A program made the position numbers and the translations under genes. From Mesorhizobium sp. (GTDB taxonomy: Bacteria > Pseudomonadota > Alphaproteobacteria > Rhizobiales > Rhizobiaceae), in assembly GCF_004963255.1 (NCBI RefSeq), contig NZ_SUGA01000037.1, positions 1 through 57,536 of the forward strand: a stretch of 57,536 nt of DNA, given 5' to 3'. This document shows positions 1 to 7,479 of the stretch, piece after piece (position 1 is the stretch's first letter; every line of letters starts with the position of its first letter). The notes under the pieces were generated by a model. That model saw only the letters and a program-made list of their open reading frames with translations. It did no database searches and was not told the DNA's origin.

Positions 1-2
1 GG

Positions 3-41
3 GTCTACATCAACAAGCTCGAGCTCAAGGCCGTGGCCTGA
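3..41 (+). CDS. C-terminal end of an unidentified gene (cut by window edge)
   Basis: Twelve codons followed by TGA are read in frame 3, giving the peptide end VYINKLELKAVA. Only the tail is visible, so neither family nor start can be judged. The adjacent frame 2 is also open through the window edge, so this reading is not certain to be the coding one. Confidence 0.3.
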   Translation, partial: VYINKLELKAVA

Positions 42-61
42 GAACACCGCTTACGGTCGGT

Positions 62-331
62 TTGTGGATCGGATCGTTTCAAGCGCCATGGGACTGGCGA
101 GCCCAGCATACCTATGATGCGCGAACACCAGCGGCACCGGCGTTTGCGCTCGGTAGCAGCTCAGGTTGCAGCATCAAGGGTAATATCAGCGTGAGCACGG
201 GAGAGCGCATCTATCACGTGCCTGGGCAAGAGCACTATGACGAGACGGTGATCACGGTCAGCAAGGGCGAGCGGTGGTTTTGCAGCGAGCTTGAAGCTAT
301 ATCGGCTGGATGGCGGAAGGCGAAGCGATGA
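62..331 (+). pseudogene. C-terminal fragment of a thermonuclease (SNase-like) family protein
   Basis: The peptide contains an IGSFQAPWDWR segment, then GCSIKGNIS, ERIYHVPGQEHY and KGERWFCSELEA followed by AGWRKAKR. This order resembles the C-terminal tail that follows the nuclease barrel in rhizobial staphylococcal-nuclease-like proteins (recognised from memory of the family). The SNase catalytic domain that should precede it is not encoded here; the same frame is open to the window edge but reads as an unlike Arg/Gln/Gly-rich peptide. TTG at 62 is the only start offered. It is most likely the remnant of a truncated gene at the edge of the Thoeris block. If real nuclease sequence lies left of the window, the gene could be longer than shown. 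Confidence 0.45.
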
Positions 332-347
332 GCCTTTGCGGCCAAAT

Positions 348-824
348 CTAGCGGCCGGCATTCCTTGCAGCTAGTTCGATCCAGGAGCCAATATTGTTGT
401 AGCCGTCGTCGTATACCCAATCGTAAGTTCGGTACAGGGCGCTAAAAGGGGTGCCACGGACGCTCAACTCGTCGAGAGGGTTCCGACCAGGGAGATCAGT
501 ACCAGTCAAAGGATCTTTTATGTTGTGGATATCGATAGCTAATATCCCCATTCCCCTCTCGTAACTACGCTTGATTTCGAACTTCACCCACTCTCGAGAA
601 GCAGTTTCCCGCCCGAACAAGACCGCAATAACTGAGCACCCAACGAGCTGATCTTCGATCCACTTCTGGATGCCGCCAGCTCGGCGCTTTGCTTCCTCAA
701 AATCTGCATTGTCGTAAAATGGCGTCGCAGCCCCTTGTTCGCGAACTACCCACGAGTTTCGGACCTGTTGGACACGCCTAACATCGCGAGCATAGTGGAA
801 GCTAAAAAATACCTTTCGTGCCAT
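348..824 (-). CDS. thsB: Thoeris defence protein ThsB, TIR-like (DUF1863-type) domain
   Basis: 158 residues, a single small domain. It begins KVFFSFHYARDVRRV, the first strand and helix typical of ThsB TIR-like proteins, continues with RNSWV, and has the SREWVKFEI segment that contains the candidate NADase glutamate (E83). In type I Thoeris, ThsB senses phage infection and converts NAD+ into a cyclic ADP-ribose isomer that activates ThsA. The ATG lies one base after the thsA stop codon, with an AGGGA ribosome site inside the end of thsA, so the pair is one translationally linked operon. Family identification rests on motif order and on the thsA neighbour; signal production and phage range are inferred from characterised systems. 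Confidence 0.9.
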   Translation of the reverse strand: MARKVFFSFHYARDVRRVQQVRNSWVVREQGAATPFYDNADFEEAKRRAGGIQKWIEDQLVGCSVIAVLFGRETASREWVKFEIKRSYERGMGILAIDIHNIKDPLTGTDLPGRNPLDELSVRGTPFSALYRTYDWVYDDGYNNIGSWIELAARNAGR

Positions 825-825
825 C

Positions 826-2265
826 TTATGGCGTCCCTTCCTGAAGCTTGCGCACTAAATGTAGAATTGGCTCGATGAGGGAAATCAAGTCTTCTGTAGG
901 GGCGGATATGGCGCGCAGCACGTTTATCCCTTCCTCGTCCAGGCTGGGAACAAATTTTGCCGGATCGCCCAGGACCACATCCGCTAACTCTTTCGACGCC
1001 GATCCAGTAGCGCCGACGGGAACGACCGCCGATCCTTGTGCAACTGCTATCTCAAATTCGCGAAAAACTCCCTTGGCAGTGACCACGTCGCCCTCCAGGT
1101 ATCTATTCCCGAAAAGGAATAATGATATTCCTGCGTGCGAGACGATCTCCTGCCTATAGTCCTCCCAAAGAGCGGCAAGGTCGTCCGCAGTTCCTGTGTG
1201 CGGGAATGGCCGCAAGACCAAACTGTCCTCTATGCTGCCGTTCGACCTCCTGACCTCGCGGAGCGCTCCAGTAAAAATAGCATCTCCAACGCCTGTCCCT
1301 AGTCCTGTCGCGGTCCTCGTTCCGCTGGCGACCAACCTCTGACCTAGCTGCTGCAAAAAATCCAAAACAGCCGTCTGCCCCCATGGCTCGAAGTTCGCAG
1401 CGCTGCCAGATACAAAAACCGTCCGGCGACGATATCGGCTGACCAGCTCCGCAAGGAATTCTGTAATTTCGGAGTATTCATCTACGAGCAAAACACGGAC
1501 ATTGAACCGCTTGAGATCCTCGATCACCAAGGCCTGTCTATTACGAAAGTGCTCGAAGGCTTTCTCAGTCTCACCTGGAGCCTTTTTGCGGGTGCGAAAT
1601 ACGGCAAAATGGCGTCTCTGGTTCGAAGTGAAGGTTAAGCGAACCCTTGCAAGCACCTGTTCGAGGTTAGGGTCAGTAAAGCTAAACCCGAGGAACAGGA
1701 AGGTTTTGGAAACGAGATCACCCGCCAAAGCCGTTATGAATGCGCCTCGATCTCTGAAGTACCGTTCAAAATCGTCTCGTGTGGCGACAGCCTCATCTGG
1801 CCGATCAACATCACCATGCATCTTATAGATGGTCGCGTCTCGGCGCGGGCGTGTCGTTGCCAACTGAGGGACAGCACTTTTGACATCTACAACCTTGCCT
1901 GCCTCTCTAAGCGCCGTTTCCAGCAGCTTGTCGTAGTTGGTGGTCCACCAAACTCGGATGGGGAGACGGGCCAAAAGTCGATGGTTTTCAGTCGGTGGGT
2001 TGTCCACGGACAACGCTTCGATCACAGCCTTATGAAGCTTATGCCTGTTGTAGCCGTTGGCGTTTACATGGAACTGAGCAACGGTGACAAGGTCACTCTC
2101 GAGATCAATGTCGAGGTCGAGTTCCTTTGACAAAGGGCGGATTAACTCCCGCCAATCTACGTATCCTGCCGGCACCGATAGACCCGCCCCGGCGAAAATC
2201 GCGGCGTTGCCTTCAATCAGCTCGCTCAAATATTCATCAATAAATGCCTTGATAGACGACTTCAT
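826..2265 (-). CDS. thsA: Thoeris effector ThsA, SIR2 NADase with C-terminal SLOG domain
   Basis: 479 residues, close to the 476 of the Bacillus cereus SIR2-SLOG ThsA. Residues 1-275 form a SIR2 domain: AGAGLSVPAG (25-34), WWTTNYDKL with the catalytic-type Asn110, and YKMHGDVD with His150. Residues 282-470 form a SLOG domain: VFVSGSAAN (283-291), GLGTGVGD (321-328) and LFLFGNRYLEGD (382-393). In known systems cyclic ADP-ribose made by ThsB binds SLOG and switches on SIR2, draining NAD+ and aborting infection. It is the first gene of the thsA-thsB operon, read divergently from the metallopeptidase at 2435. A GGGGGGCGAG stretch precedes the ATG. Both catalytic residues are present, so it should be active. 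Confidence 0.92.
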   Translation of the reverse strand: MKSSIKAFIDEYLSELIEGNAAIFAGAGLSVPAGYVDWRELIRPLSKELDLDIDLESDLVTVAQFHVNANGYNRHKLHKAVIEALSVDNPPTENHRLLARLPIRVWWTTNYDKLLETALREAGKVVDVKSAVPQLATTRPRRDATIYKMHGDVDRPDEAVATRDDFERYFRDRGAFITALAGDLVSKTFLFLGFSFTDPNLEQVLARVRLTFTSNQRRHFAVFRTRKKAPGETEKAFEHFRNRQALVIEDLKRFNVRVLLVDEYSEITEFLAELVSRYRRRTVFVSGSAANFEPWGQTAVLDFLQQLGQRLVASGTRTATGLGTGVGDAIFTGALREVRRSNGSIEDSLVLRPFPHTGTADDLAALWEDYRQEIVSHAGISLFLFGNRYLEGDVVTAKGVFREFEIAVAQGSAVVPVGATGSASKELADVVLGDPAKFVPSLDEEGINVLRAISAPTEDLISLIEPILHLVRKLQEGTP

Positions 2266-2434
2266 CTCGCCCCCCCAGCGCTGGTGAAAAAATCACAAGA
2301 CGGGTGTTAACGGCAAGGTCTATCGGCTCGTTTTTGACAGAAATCGTATGAAGTTGGCAGCAGGTAATCCGGCCGCCGCGGTATCATGGCCAGGCCGGTG
2401 TTTCAGTCTTAGGTTCCGCCAGAGGTTCGCGACA

Positions 2435-3064
2435 ATGTTTAGATCTGGTACGTTAAATATTCTGAAGCTCCTCAAAATGTTCGCCTGTTCCATCGCGATC
2501 GTCCTCAAACTGGCGGTGATAGTATGTGCGGAGGACGGCATACAGTTAAACCTTGACAGGACCAGCCCAGCACTTCACATGCCTGCAGGAAAGCGCGTCG
2601 TCCTTGCGACCCCTGCGTTCGAAGATTATACGGAAATGTTTTTCGACCTCTGCGACGCCATGCAACTCGCCGTTAAGGATGAATGCCGCATCTATCCGAT
2701 GAATGCAGAGATCGGCTTAAACGCCATCGCAATAATCCAGGATGACAATCGTATCATTGTCTTCGATCGTCGCCTCAGCCCCATGGTTGGATATGCGGGC
2801 GCTATGATGATCATCGGCCATGAACTCGGCCATCACTATTGCCATCACCTTGGAAGAAGGCCTAGCCCCGGACTTGAACTTGAAGCTGACAGATTTGCCG
2901 GCGCCTCAATGCGAAAAGCTGGCCAATCTCTCGACGATGCCTTGGCTGCCATCCCAATCCTCGATGAAAGGCCATCGAAATCTCACCCAGGTCGTGCCGA
3001 ACGCGTGGCGGCGATAACAGCGGGTTGGAAGCATCCTGAGACAGGGAAATCGTGCCGAAGGTGA
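2435..3064 (+). CDS. M48-like zinc metallopeptidase, secreted or membrane-anchored
   Basis: 209 residues from the ATG at 2435, preferred over an upstream ATG at 2348 because AGAGG lies nine bases before it and the protein then starts with an amphipathic segment and a hydrophobic stretch ending AVIVCA (about residues 10-32), a signal peptide or anchor. The zinc site is HELGHH (129-134), with the third ligand expected in ELEADRFAG (148-156). A downstream SHPGRAERV motif resembles the conserved HP-x3-R element of M48 peptidases. It has no fused domain. It reads divergently from thsA with about 170 bases between them, so it may share the control region. Whether it belongs to the defence locus or is separate island cargo is unknown. 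Confidence 0.72.
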   Translation: MFRSGTLNILKLLKMFACSIAIVLKLAVIVCAEDGIQLNLDRTSPALHMPAGKRVVLATPAFEDYTEMFFDLCDAMQLAVKDECRIYPMNAEIGLNAIAIIQDDNRIIVFDRRLSPMVGYAGAMMIIGHELGHHYCHHLGRRPSPGLELEADRFAGASMRKAGQSLDDALAAIPILDERPSKSHPGRAERVAAITAGWKHPETGKSCRR

Positions 3065-3150
3065 TCATCCTGTGTGTGTGGCGTGAGGGTGTTGCTCTTT
3101 GCGGAGGTGCCTATAACCAAACCATCCGTGTCCAAACACGGAGGTTATCG

Positions 3151-3725
3151 ATGGCACTAAATCTGCATCCCGCTGATGTGTCTGATTTGGAGAAGATCGC
3201 GGGGGCGAAGAGCTTCGCAGCGCATTTACGCACCGGTCCGCACGACAAGATCGTCAAGCGGGCCAAGACGCTGGCGGCGGTTATCAGGGCCGCCGATGCC
3301 CTCGGCAAGACGCCCAGCGGCAGGAAGGCCCTGATCTACGCCATCACCGCCGACAAGCAATCGATCCACGTGCCGGCCGACATGATCGCCCAGGCGCGCA
3401 AGGAAGGGGCCACAGCGCCCCGTAGCGGCCCCGGGAAGGCGACCGGCGCTCCCAAGGCAGGTAGCGGCGCTCCCAAGGCAGGTGGCAGGGCCGCCTCGGC
3501 CCTCGAAGCGGCGCAGCGCGGCGAGTGCCAGCCGCGCCCGATTTCAGCGCCGAGACGCACAAGCGCTTCCGGGGAAAGCTCGCGCAGCTCGTCGCCCTCG
3601 TCCAGGTCGGCGATGCCGCCGGTTTGAAGGCGATCGAGATCAAGCCGTACTCGTCGTCGCCGAAGGCCATGGCCCGCTATCGCGATCTCGCTGTCGTGGC
3701 GATCGAGGCCCGCACAGCGCGCTGA
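3151..3725 (+). pseudogene. Unknown small gene with a frameshift before its conserved C-terminal tail
   Basis: ATG at 3151 follows a clear GGAGGT (3140-3145). The first frame encodes a helical, Lys/Ala-rich protein beginning MALNLHPADVSDLEKIAG, with a short repeat (two GAPKAG-type units around 3445-3480). At about 3520 the coding signal passes to another frame, which encodes AETHKRFRGKLAQLVALV, then GLKAIEIKPYSSSPKAMARY and RDLAVVAIEA before the TGA at 3723. Moving from one frame to the other needs one base to be restored, so it is a one-base deletion, a sequencing error or, less likely, a programmed shift. I do not recognise a named family; the SSSPKAMARYRDLAVIAIEA-type ending is familiar from rhizobial hypothetical proteins. 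Confidence 0.55.
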
Positions 3726-3746
3726 TCTGGTCGATGCATCACTGCG

Positions 3747-3773
3747 AATTGGGCGGCCGTTGGCCGCCCAATT
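3747..3773 (+). terminator. Perfect GC-rich hairpin after the frameshifted gene
   Basis: A 12-base-pair perfect stem (AATTGGGCGGCC with its complement) encloses a three-base GTT loop. It lies about 20 bases after the stop codon of the tail ORF. There is no long T run, so it may be a Rho-dependent pause or an mRNA-end stabiliser rather than a strong intrinsic terminator. A related, weaker hairpin follows the second tail copy at 4848. Confidence 0.5.
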
Positions 3774-3823
3774 ACGTTTGTGCGATAAGTCTCGCGGAGA
3801 GCTTTTGAAAAGCGGGGGCAGTC

Positions 3824-4723
3824 ATGGCATCGTTCGAATTCGATATTGAAAAATTGATGGCAGGCAACATAGCGCAGCTGCGGCTAGAGCGAGAATATTT
3901 CAGTTCGCTCACTTCCCATCGCGGGGAAATTGGCCGACTGAATGAGACCCACCTTGTTCGAATGCTTCGCAGGTATTTGCCACCCAAGTTCGGGATCGGA
4001 ACGGGCTTCATCGTGTCTGGAGGAGAAAAGGCGGACCAGAGCGCGCAATGTGACATTGTTATTTATGATGCGATTAACAACGCGCCGTTCTACTACTCCG
4101 AAGCATGGCAGGTTTATCCTGTCGAGATGGTCTATGGGGTCATCGAAGTCAAAACCCGCATAGACACCACCGAGCTTGCAGACGCATTTGAAAAATGTGC
4201 CCGTATCCGGGCCTTGTGCAGGACGCCAGAAGGGAAGCCCAACAAGAGGTATCTGCGGCCGGTAACACCAAAACCAAAGCAGTCGGCTGAGCATCAGTCA
4301 TATTCGAGTGGTGTTCCTCCGCGCTTCTTCGTATTTGGCTACGAAGGACCAAGCGCCGAGGGCCTTTCGCGCACGTTCGCCAATCTGACCCAAACAATGG
4401 ATGGTGCCCACATCCACGGCATATGTGTTTTGGATGAAGGGAGCGGGCTATTTTTGCAACACTTAGCTTACCGAGCAGTGCGAGATCGCGTATCGCCGAT
4501 CAGCGCGAACGGATTTTGGCGCTTTCTGATGGAGATGCCTCTCGCCTTGAATTCACTGGTTCCAGGGCGTCCGCTAAAATTGGATGTCGATACGGTGACA
4601 ACCTGGGGAGAGGCTCAGGCTGGCTCCGCCGAGGTCGGTTCCGGTATCTTCTTCTATCGGCCACAGGTTTTCGACGCGGTTGATTTGGAGCACTACAACC
4701 GAGCCCGGGGCGAGAGCTGCTGA
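3824..4723 (+). CDS. DUF6602-like protein with PD-(D/E)xK nuclease-type core
   Basis: 299 residues. The N-terminal part carries SHRGEIGRLNETHLVRMLRR (31-50), then LPPKFGIGTGFI, QCDIVIYDA (Asp77) and VYGVIEVKTRID (Glu108, Lys110). Spacing Asp77 ... Glu108-x-Lys110 on predicted adjacent beta strands is the hallmark of the PD-(D/E)xK nuclease fold, and the overall pattern matches what I recall as DUF6602. The C-terminal half (about 190-299) has no motif I know. It sits between an intact and a decayed copy of the same short C-terminal tail, and shortly before a membrane protein. Nuclease activity and a defence role are inference; it could also be a restriction-like accessory or regulator. Confidence 0.6.
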   Translation: MASFEFDIEKLMAGNIAQLRLEREYFSSLTSHRGEIGRLNETHLVRMLRRYLPPKFGIGTGFIVSGGEKADQSAQCDIVIYDAINNAPFYYSEAWQVYPVEMVYGVIEVKTRIDTTELADAFEKCARIRALCRTPEGKPNKRYLRPVTPKPKQSAEHQSYSSGVPPRFFVFGYEGPSAEGLSRTFANLTQTMDGAHIHGICVLDEGSGLFLQHLAYRAVRDRVSPISANGFWRFLMEMPLALNSLVPGRPLKLDVDTVTTWGEAQAGSAEVGSGIFFYRPQVFDAVDLEHYNRARGESC

Positions 4724-4732
4724 GACGCCCAA

Positions 4733-4883
4733 GCGATTAAGGCGATCGAGATCAACCCCCTATTCGTCCTCGCCCAAGGCGATGGCGAGGTACCGCGATC
4801 TCGGGGCTAAAGCGATCGAGGCCGCGCCACCTCCTAAAGCCGCTGCAGGCGGCCATTGGCCGCCCGCGCTCGTTGTGCAATGA
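4733..4883 (+). pseudogene. Decayed second copy of the SSSPKAMARYRDL tail
   Basis: DNA closely related to 3620-3700: it encodes IKAIEINP in one frame and then, after a one-base shift, PYSSSPKAMARYRDL in the next, followed by KAIEA. The upstream body of the gene is absent, so only a 3' fragment remains, and it ends at a hairpin resembling the one at 3747. The two tails flank the DUF6602-like gene in the same orientation, which suggests past recombination or cassette capture between related genes. Confidence 0.6.
4848..4864 (+). repeat. Hairpin related to the one at 3747
   Basis: A seven-base-pair stem GGCGGCC/GGCCGCC with an ATT loop. It occupies the same position relative to the tail ORF as the longer hairpin at 3747-3773 and differs by substitutions in the flanks. 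It lies 39 bases upstream of the next start codon, so it could also influence translation of the membrane protein. Confidence 0.45.
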
Positions 4884-4902
4884 TTGGCTAGGGGTGACTG
4901 CA

Positions 4903-5571
4903 ATGAACAATCGGGGGCTGACGAACCTTCTGCTTGCAATAATCGCTGGCGTGCTGCTGTTTGGCAAAGATGCAATGGTCAGCGGGCTCCAGGGCTTTAG
5001 CTATGTGGCAGTCGCGATCGCCGTTGTTTTCGCCATTCTCGCTTTGTGCGGTGCAATTGCATCTTGGATCAGGGACGAGTGGCACGCCGCGTCGAACTTG
5101 GAGGCTCGCCTGTCAGTTATTGCGAGCACAGCCGCTGGCTTCATACTTACGCCTCTCGCCGCCTATCTGCTTTGGTTGGGGCTTACCGGCGTGCCAAATC
5201 CCCTGCGTGTGGCCATCAACAGTTGGCTTGGATGGGCGTGGGCAGCGTTCGTTTTATCGCTAATGACGGGGTACGGGCTATACGGACTACGGAACGCTTT
5301 CCGCTGGTTGCGAGCCAACCGTTCGAACCTGCCATCCATCATCCTAGATCGATCCCGCACGGTTTTTTGGGGTTATCTCGACTTCGTCGGGGGGCCAGTC
5401 ACTTTTTCCCTACGGGAGTGGCGGGAGAGGAGCTCGGCCGGCGCCGGCGCTGTGACGAAGATTGCTTCTGTCGCATTTGCCACAGTCATCGGGCTCATGT
5501 TTTCGCTAACAATCATACTCCTCACATTCGGGTTTGTGGCGGGCATGCTCTCCTGGGCGGGAGCATTGTGA
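4903..5571 (+). CDS. Five-helix integral membrane protein of unknown function
   Basis: 222 residues from the ATG at 4903, chosen because AGGGG lies eight bases upstream; a longer in-frame start at 4873 lacks such a site. Hydrophobic segments lie at about residues 6-21, 35-58, 78-98, 108-130 and 188-215. A charged loop (LRANRSNLPSIILDRSRTV) separates helices four and five. No catalytic or transport motif is visible. It follows the DUF6602-like gene by 180 bases of decayed tail sequence and ends before a bidirectional hairpin. Membrane partners are common in defence modules, but a link to the upstream gene is inference only. Confidence 0.65.
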   Translation: MNNRGLTNLLLAIIAGVLLFGKDAMVSGLQGFSYVAVAIAVVFAILALCGAIASWIRDEWHAASNLEARLSVIASTAAGFILTPLAAYLLWLGLTGVPNPLRVAINSWLGWAWAAFVLSLMTGYGLYGLRNAFRWLRANRSNLPSIILDRSRTVFWGYLDFVGGPVTFSLREWRERSSAGAGAVTKIASVAFATVIGLMFSLTIILLTFGFVAGMLSWAGAL

Positions 5572-5685
5572 GCCGGTCGGCTCGGACGGCTGACGACAAC
5601 GGCTTTCAGCTATCGGCGGGCAAGCGACAAGGACAGCAACGGCTGCGAGCCGCTCGCCAAAGCTAATGCGAGAATAAGATTGACC

Positions 5686-5711
5686 CGCTCTGCGCCACAA
5701 GGCGCAGAGCG
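5686..5711. terminator. Hairpin between convergent genes
   Basis: An 11-base-pair perfect stem (CGCTCTGCGCC with its complement) has an ACAA loop. It sits between the membrane gene ending at 5571 and the minus-strand small gene ending at 5719, so it can serve both strands. No clear T tract follows on either side. Confidence 0.5.
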
Positions 5712-5718
5712 TGCAGAC

Positions 5719-5934
5719 CTACCCTTCAGGCCGTTCGTCGTGCCAATCTGCAATCATTTTGCAGAGCGATCCTATGAACGCGCTGCTGATGGTGGCTTCG
5801 GACGCTCCCTCTGGCGTGAACTCATAGAAAGCGTCTGTTTCGTCGGTAATCCATGTGCCGAGATACTCGCCGTCTTTGGTGACGACGGAGCCATCCGCCA
5901 GCAAATTGATTTCGAAACGCAGCTCAGGCTCCAA
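5719..5934 (-). CDS. Small acidic protein coupled to the integrase gene
   Basis: 71 residues, starting at a TTG one base after the integrase TAA; a GGAGG lies about 12 bases upstream, inside the integrase end. The protein is acidic (many Glu/Asp) and begins EPELRFEINLLADGSVV, with a predicted beta-rich N-terminus and a C-terminal helix (SSAFIGSLCKMIADW). No helix-turn-helix is visible and its acidity argues against a classical excisionase. The tight coupling implies co-expression with the integrase. Function unknown. Confidence 0.55.
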   Translation of the reverse strand: MEPELRFEINLLADGSVVTKDGEYLGTWITDETDAFYEFTPEGASEATISSAFIGSLCKMIADWHDERPEG

Positions 5935-5935
5935 C

Positions 5936-7159
5936 TTACGCCACCGCCTCCGCCATTGAGATCACCTTCGCGCCTTGGCGCAAGCTGTCGCACAGATCAG
6001 CCCACCATTGCTGCATCTTAACGCGTTCGTCCCAAAACTCCGACCGCGCGTAGGCGCGCCGAATTTCGTTCGCATCAACATGCGCCAGCTCGCGCTCAAT
6101 CGCGTCCGATGCCCATTGCCCACCTTCATTCATTATCGTTGATGCCGAGGCTCGAAACCCATGGGGGCAGTGCGCATCCTGTGCAATGCCCATGGCGCGC
6201 AGTGCGGCGCTCCACGTCGCATCCGAGATCGGACGCCCCCAGCTTCGGATCGACGGAAAGACGAGCTTGCCGTCGCCGGTAAGTTCGAATTGTTCCCGCA
6301 GCACCTCGATAGCCTGCTTCGACAGCGGCTTCCTGTGCGCTTTCCGGGCTTTCATGCGGTCGGCGGGGATGGTCCAGATCCCGGCGTCGAGATCGAATTC
6401 CCGCCATTCGGCTTGCCTTAGCTCGCCAGGGCGCGGAAAAGCATATGCTAGTAGCTTTAAACCGTTCACGACTTCGGGCATCGCATCATGGCCCCATATC
6501 GCCCGTAGGAGACCACCGAACGCCTTCCGGTCACGGATCGCAGGTCGATGGACAATCTTCCGCGTGGCGATCGCGCCTTTGAGCGCGATCGTAGGGTCGT
6601 TCTCAGCGCGCCCGGTAGCGATCGCATATCGGATCACCGACCCAATCTCCTGCCGCTGCTTGGCCGCCGACGCCAGCTTGCCGCGCCTTTCCTGCTTGCG
6701 GATCACGGCTAGTATCTCGGCCGCAGAGATCGAAGCGATCGGCAGCTTCCCGATATCGGCATTCGCCAAGCCGATGAGATAGTCAAAGCGCTCGATAGTG
6801 CGTGGGGACTTGTTCTCCGCCTTTAGCTTCTTCCGCAGATCGGCAGCAACAGCCTCGAACGTGTTTTCGGAGGCTTCGGCGGACCTGATCTTTTCCAGCT
6901 TCTTCTGCCTGGCAGGATCGACGCCTTGCGCAAGCAATTCCTTTGCGGCGTCTCGGGCTTTGCGCGCAACCGCAAGCCCCACAGCGGGGTAAGCACCGAT
7001 CGCCAACGTCTTCTGTTTGCCCCCAAAGGAATAGGCCATGCGCCAGAGCCGCGAGCCGTTCGGCGGGACGAAGAGGAAGAGCCCTCCGCCATCCGAGTAT
7101 TTCTTCGCTGTGCCCTGCCCCTTGAGGGCTCGAATTGCAGTGTCCGAAAGAGCCATCAT
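5936..7159 (-). CDS. P4-type tyrosine recombinase (island integrase)
   Basis: 407 residues from the ATG at 7159 (two adjacent ATGs, GGGGTGGG just upstream); a longer start at 7204 would read into the presumed attachment region. The N-terminal DUF4102 arm-binding domain covers about residues 1-85 (KKYSDGGGLFLFV, LAIGAYPAVGL), then a core-binding domain and the catalytic domain. Catalytic residues are all visible: R243 in FPRPGELR, H333 and R336 in CPHGFRAS, H360 in LAHVDANEIRRAY and the nucleophile Y370. It should catalyse integration and excision at the adjacent tRNA-Arg gene. It is transcribed away from the tRNA, as is usual for this class. Confidence 0.93.
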   Translation of the reverse strand: MMALSDTAIRALKGQGTAKKYSDGGGLFLFVPPNGSRLWRMAYSFGGKQKTLAIGAYPAVGLAVARKARDAAKELLAQGVDPARQKKLEKIRSAEASENTFEAVAADLRKKLKAENKSPRTIERFDYLIGLANADIGKLPIASISAAEILAVIRKQERRGKLASAAKQRQEIGSVIRYAIATGRAENDPTIALKGAIATRKIVHRPAIRDRKAFGGLLRAIWGHDAMPEVVNGLKLLAYAFPRPGELRQAEWREFDLDAGIWTIPADRMKARKAHRKPLSKQAIEVLREQFELTGDGKLVFPSIRSWGRPISDATWSAALRAMGIAQDAHCPHGFRASASTIMNEGGQWASDAIERELAHVDANEIRRAYARSEFWDERVKMQQWWADLCDSLRQGAKVISMAEAVA

Positions 7160-7347
7160 CCCACCCCGAATTCTTGGTATCGCGGCCTTGGCATTCTCGC
7201 CCATACCAAGAGTGATACCAAGAATTTTGCTGAAAGCCAGCGAAAGCTTTTACACGGCAACGAATGGAGTTGAGGCCGAAATCGAAGCGATTTCATGCGC
7301 TTGGCGCATTGCCACGAAAGGATTTCGGGGTATTTGAAAGGCAGGAA

Positions 7348-7424
7348 TGGCGATCCCGGCAGGATTCGAACCTGCGACCATCGGCTTAGAAGGCCGGTGC
7401 TCTATCCAGCTGAGCTACGGGACC
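7348..7424 (-). tRNA. tRNA-Arg (anticodon TCT)
   Basis: A 77-base cloverleaf is read on the minus strand with encoded CCA. The acceptor pairs GGTCCCG with CGGGATC, the T arm holds GGTTCGAATCC, and the anticodon loop is CTTCTAA. Its 3' end faces the integrase, marking the chromosomal insertion site of the island. The tRNA itself is intact, as expected when the element restores the 3' end on integration. Confidence 0.95.
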
Positions 7425-7479
7425 GTCGGCCGGCCGGGCCGGCTGCTGCGTTACGCCTGGCGATGCAAGACTCGGAAAG

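Larger units (their letters stand above)
1..7348. mobile_element. Genomic island (integrase-proximal part) inserted at tRNA-Arg
   Basis: A tyrosine integrase gene lies directly beside the 3' end of a tRNA-Arg(TCT) gene, the classic site for P4-type islands. Everything to its left is accessory: Thoeris genes, a metallopeptidase, a DUF6602-like gene, decayed ORFs and a nuclease fragment, with visibly lower GC and less third-position GC bias than the genes right of the tRNA. No second copy of the tRNA 3' end was found between 1 and 7300, so the other attachment site should lie beyond the left edge. The exact core crossover sequence cannot be defined from one junction. Confidence 0.75.

Noticed and set aside
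7238..7337. Peptide EAEIEAISCAWR near the integrase, similar to ELEAISAGWR in the thermonuclease tail
   Set aside because: The match is short, lies in the attachment region, and the surrounding sequence does not align; treated as chance.
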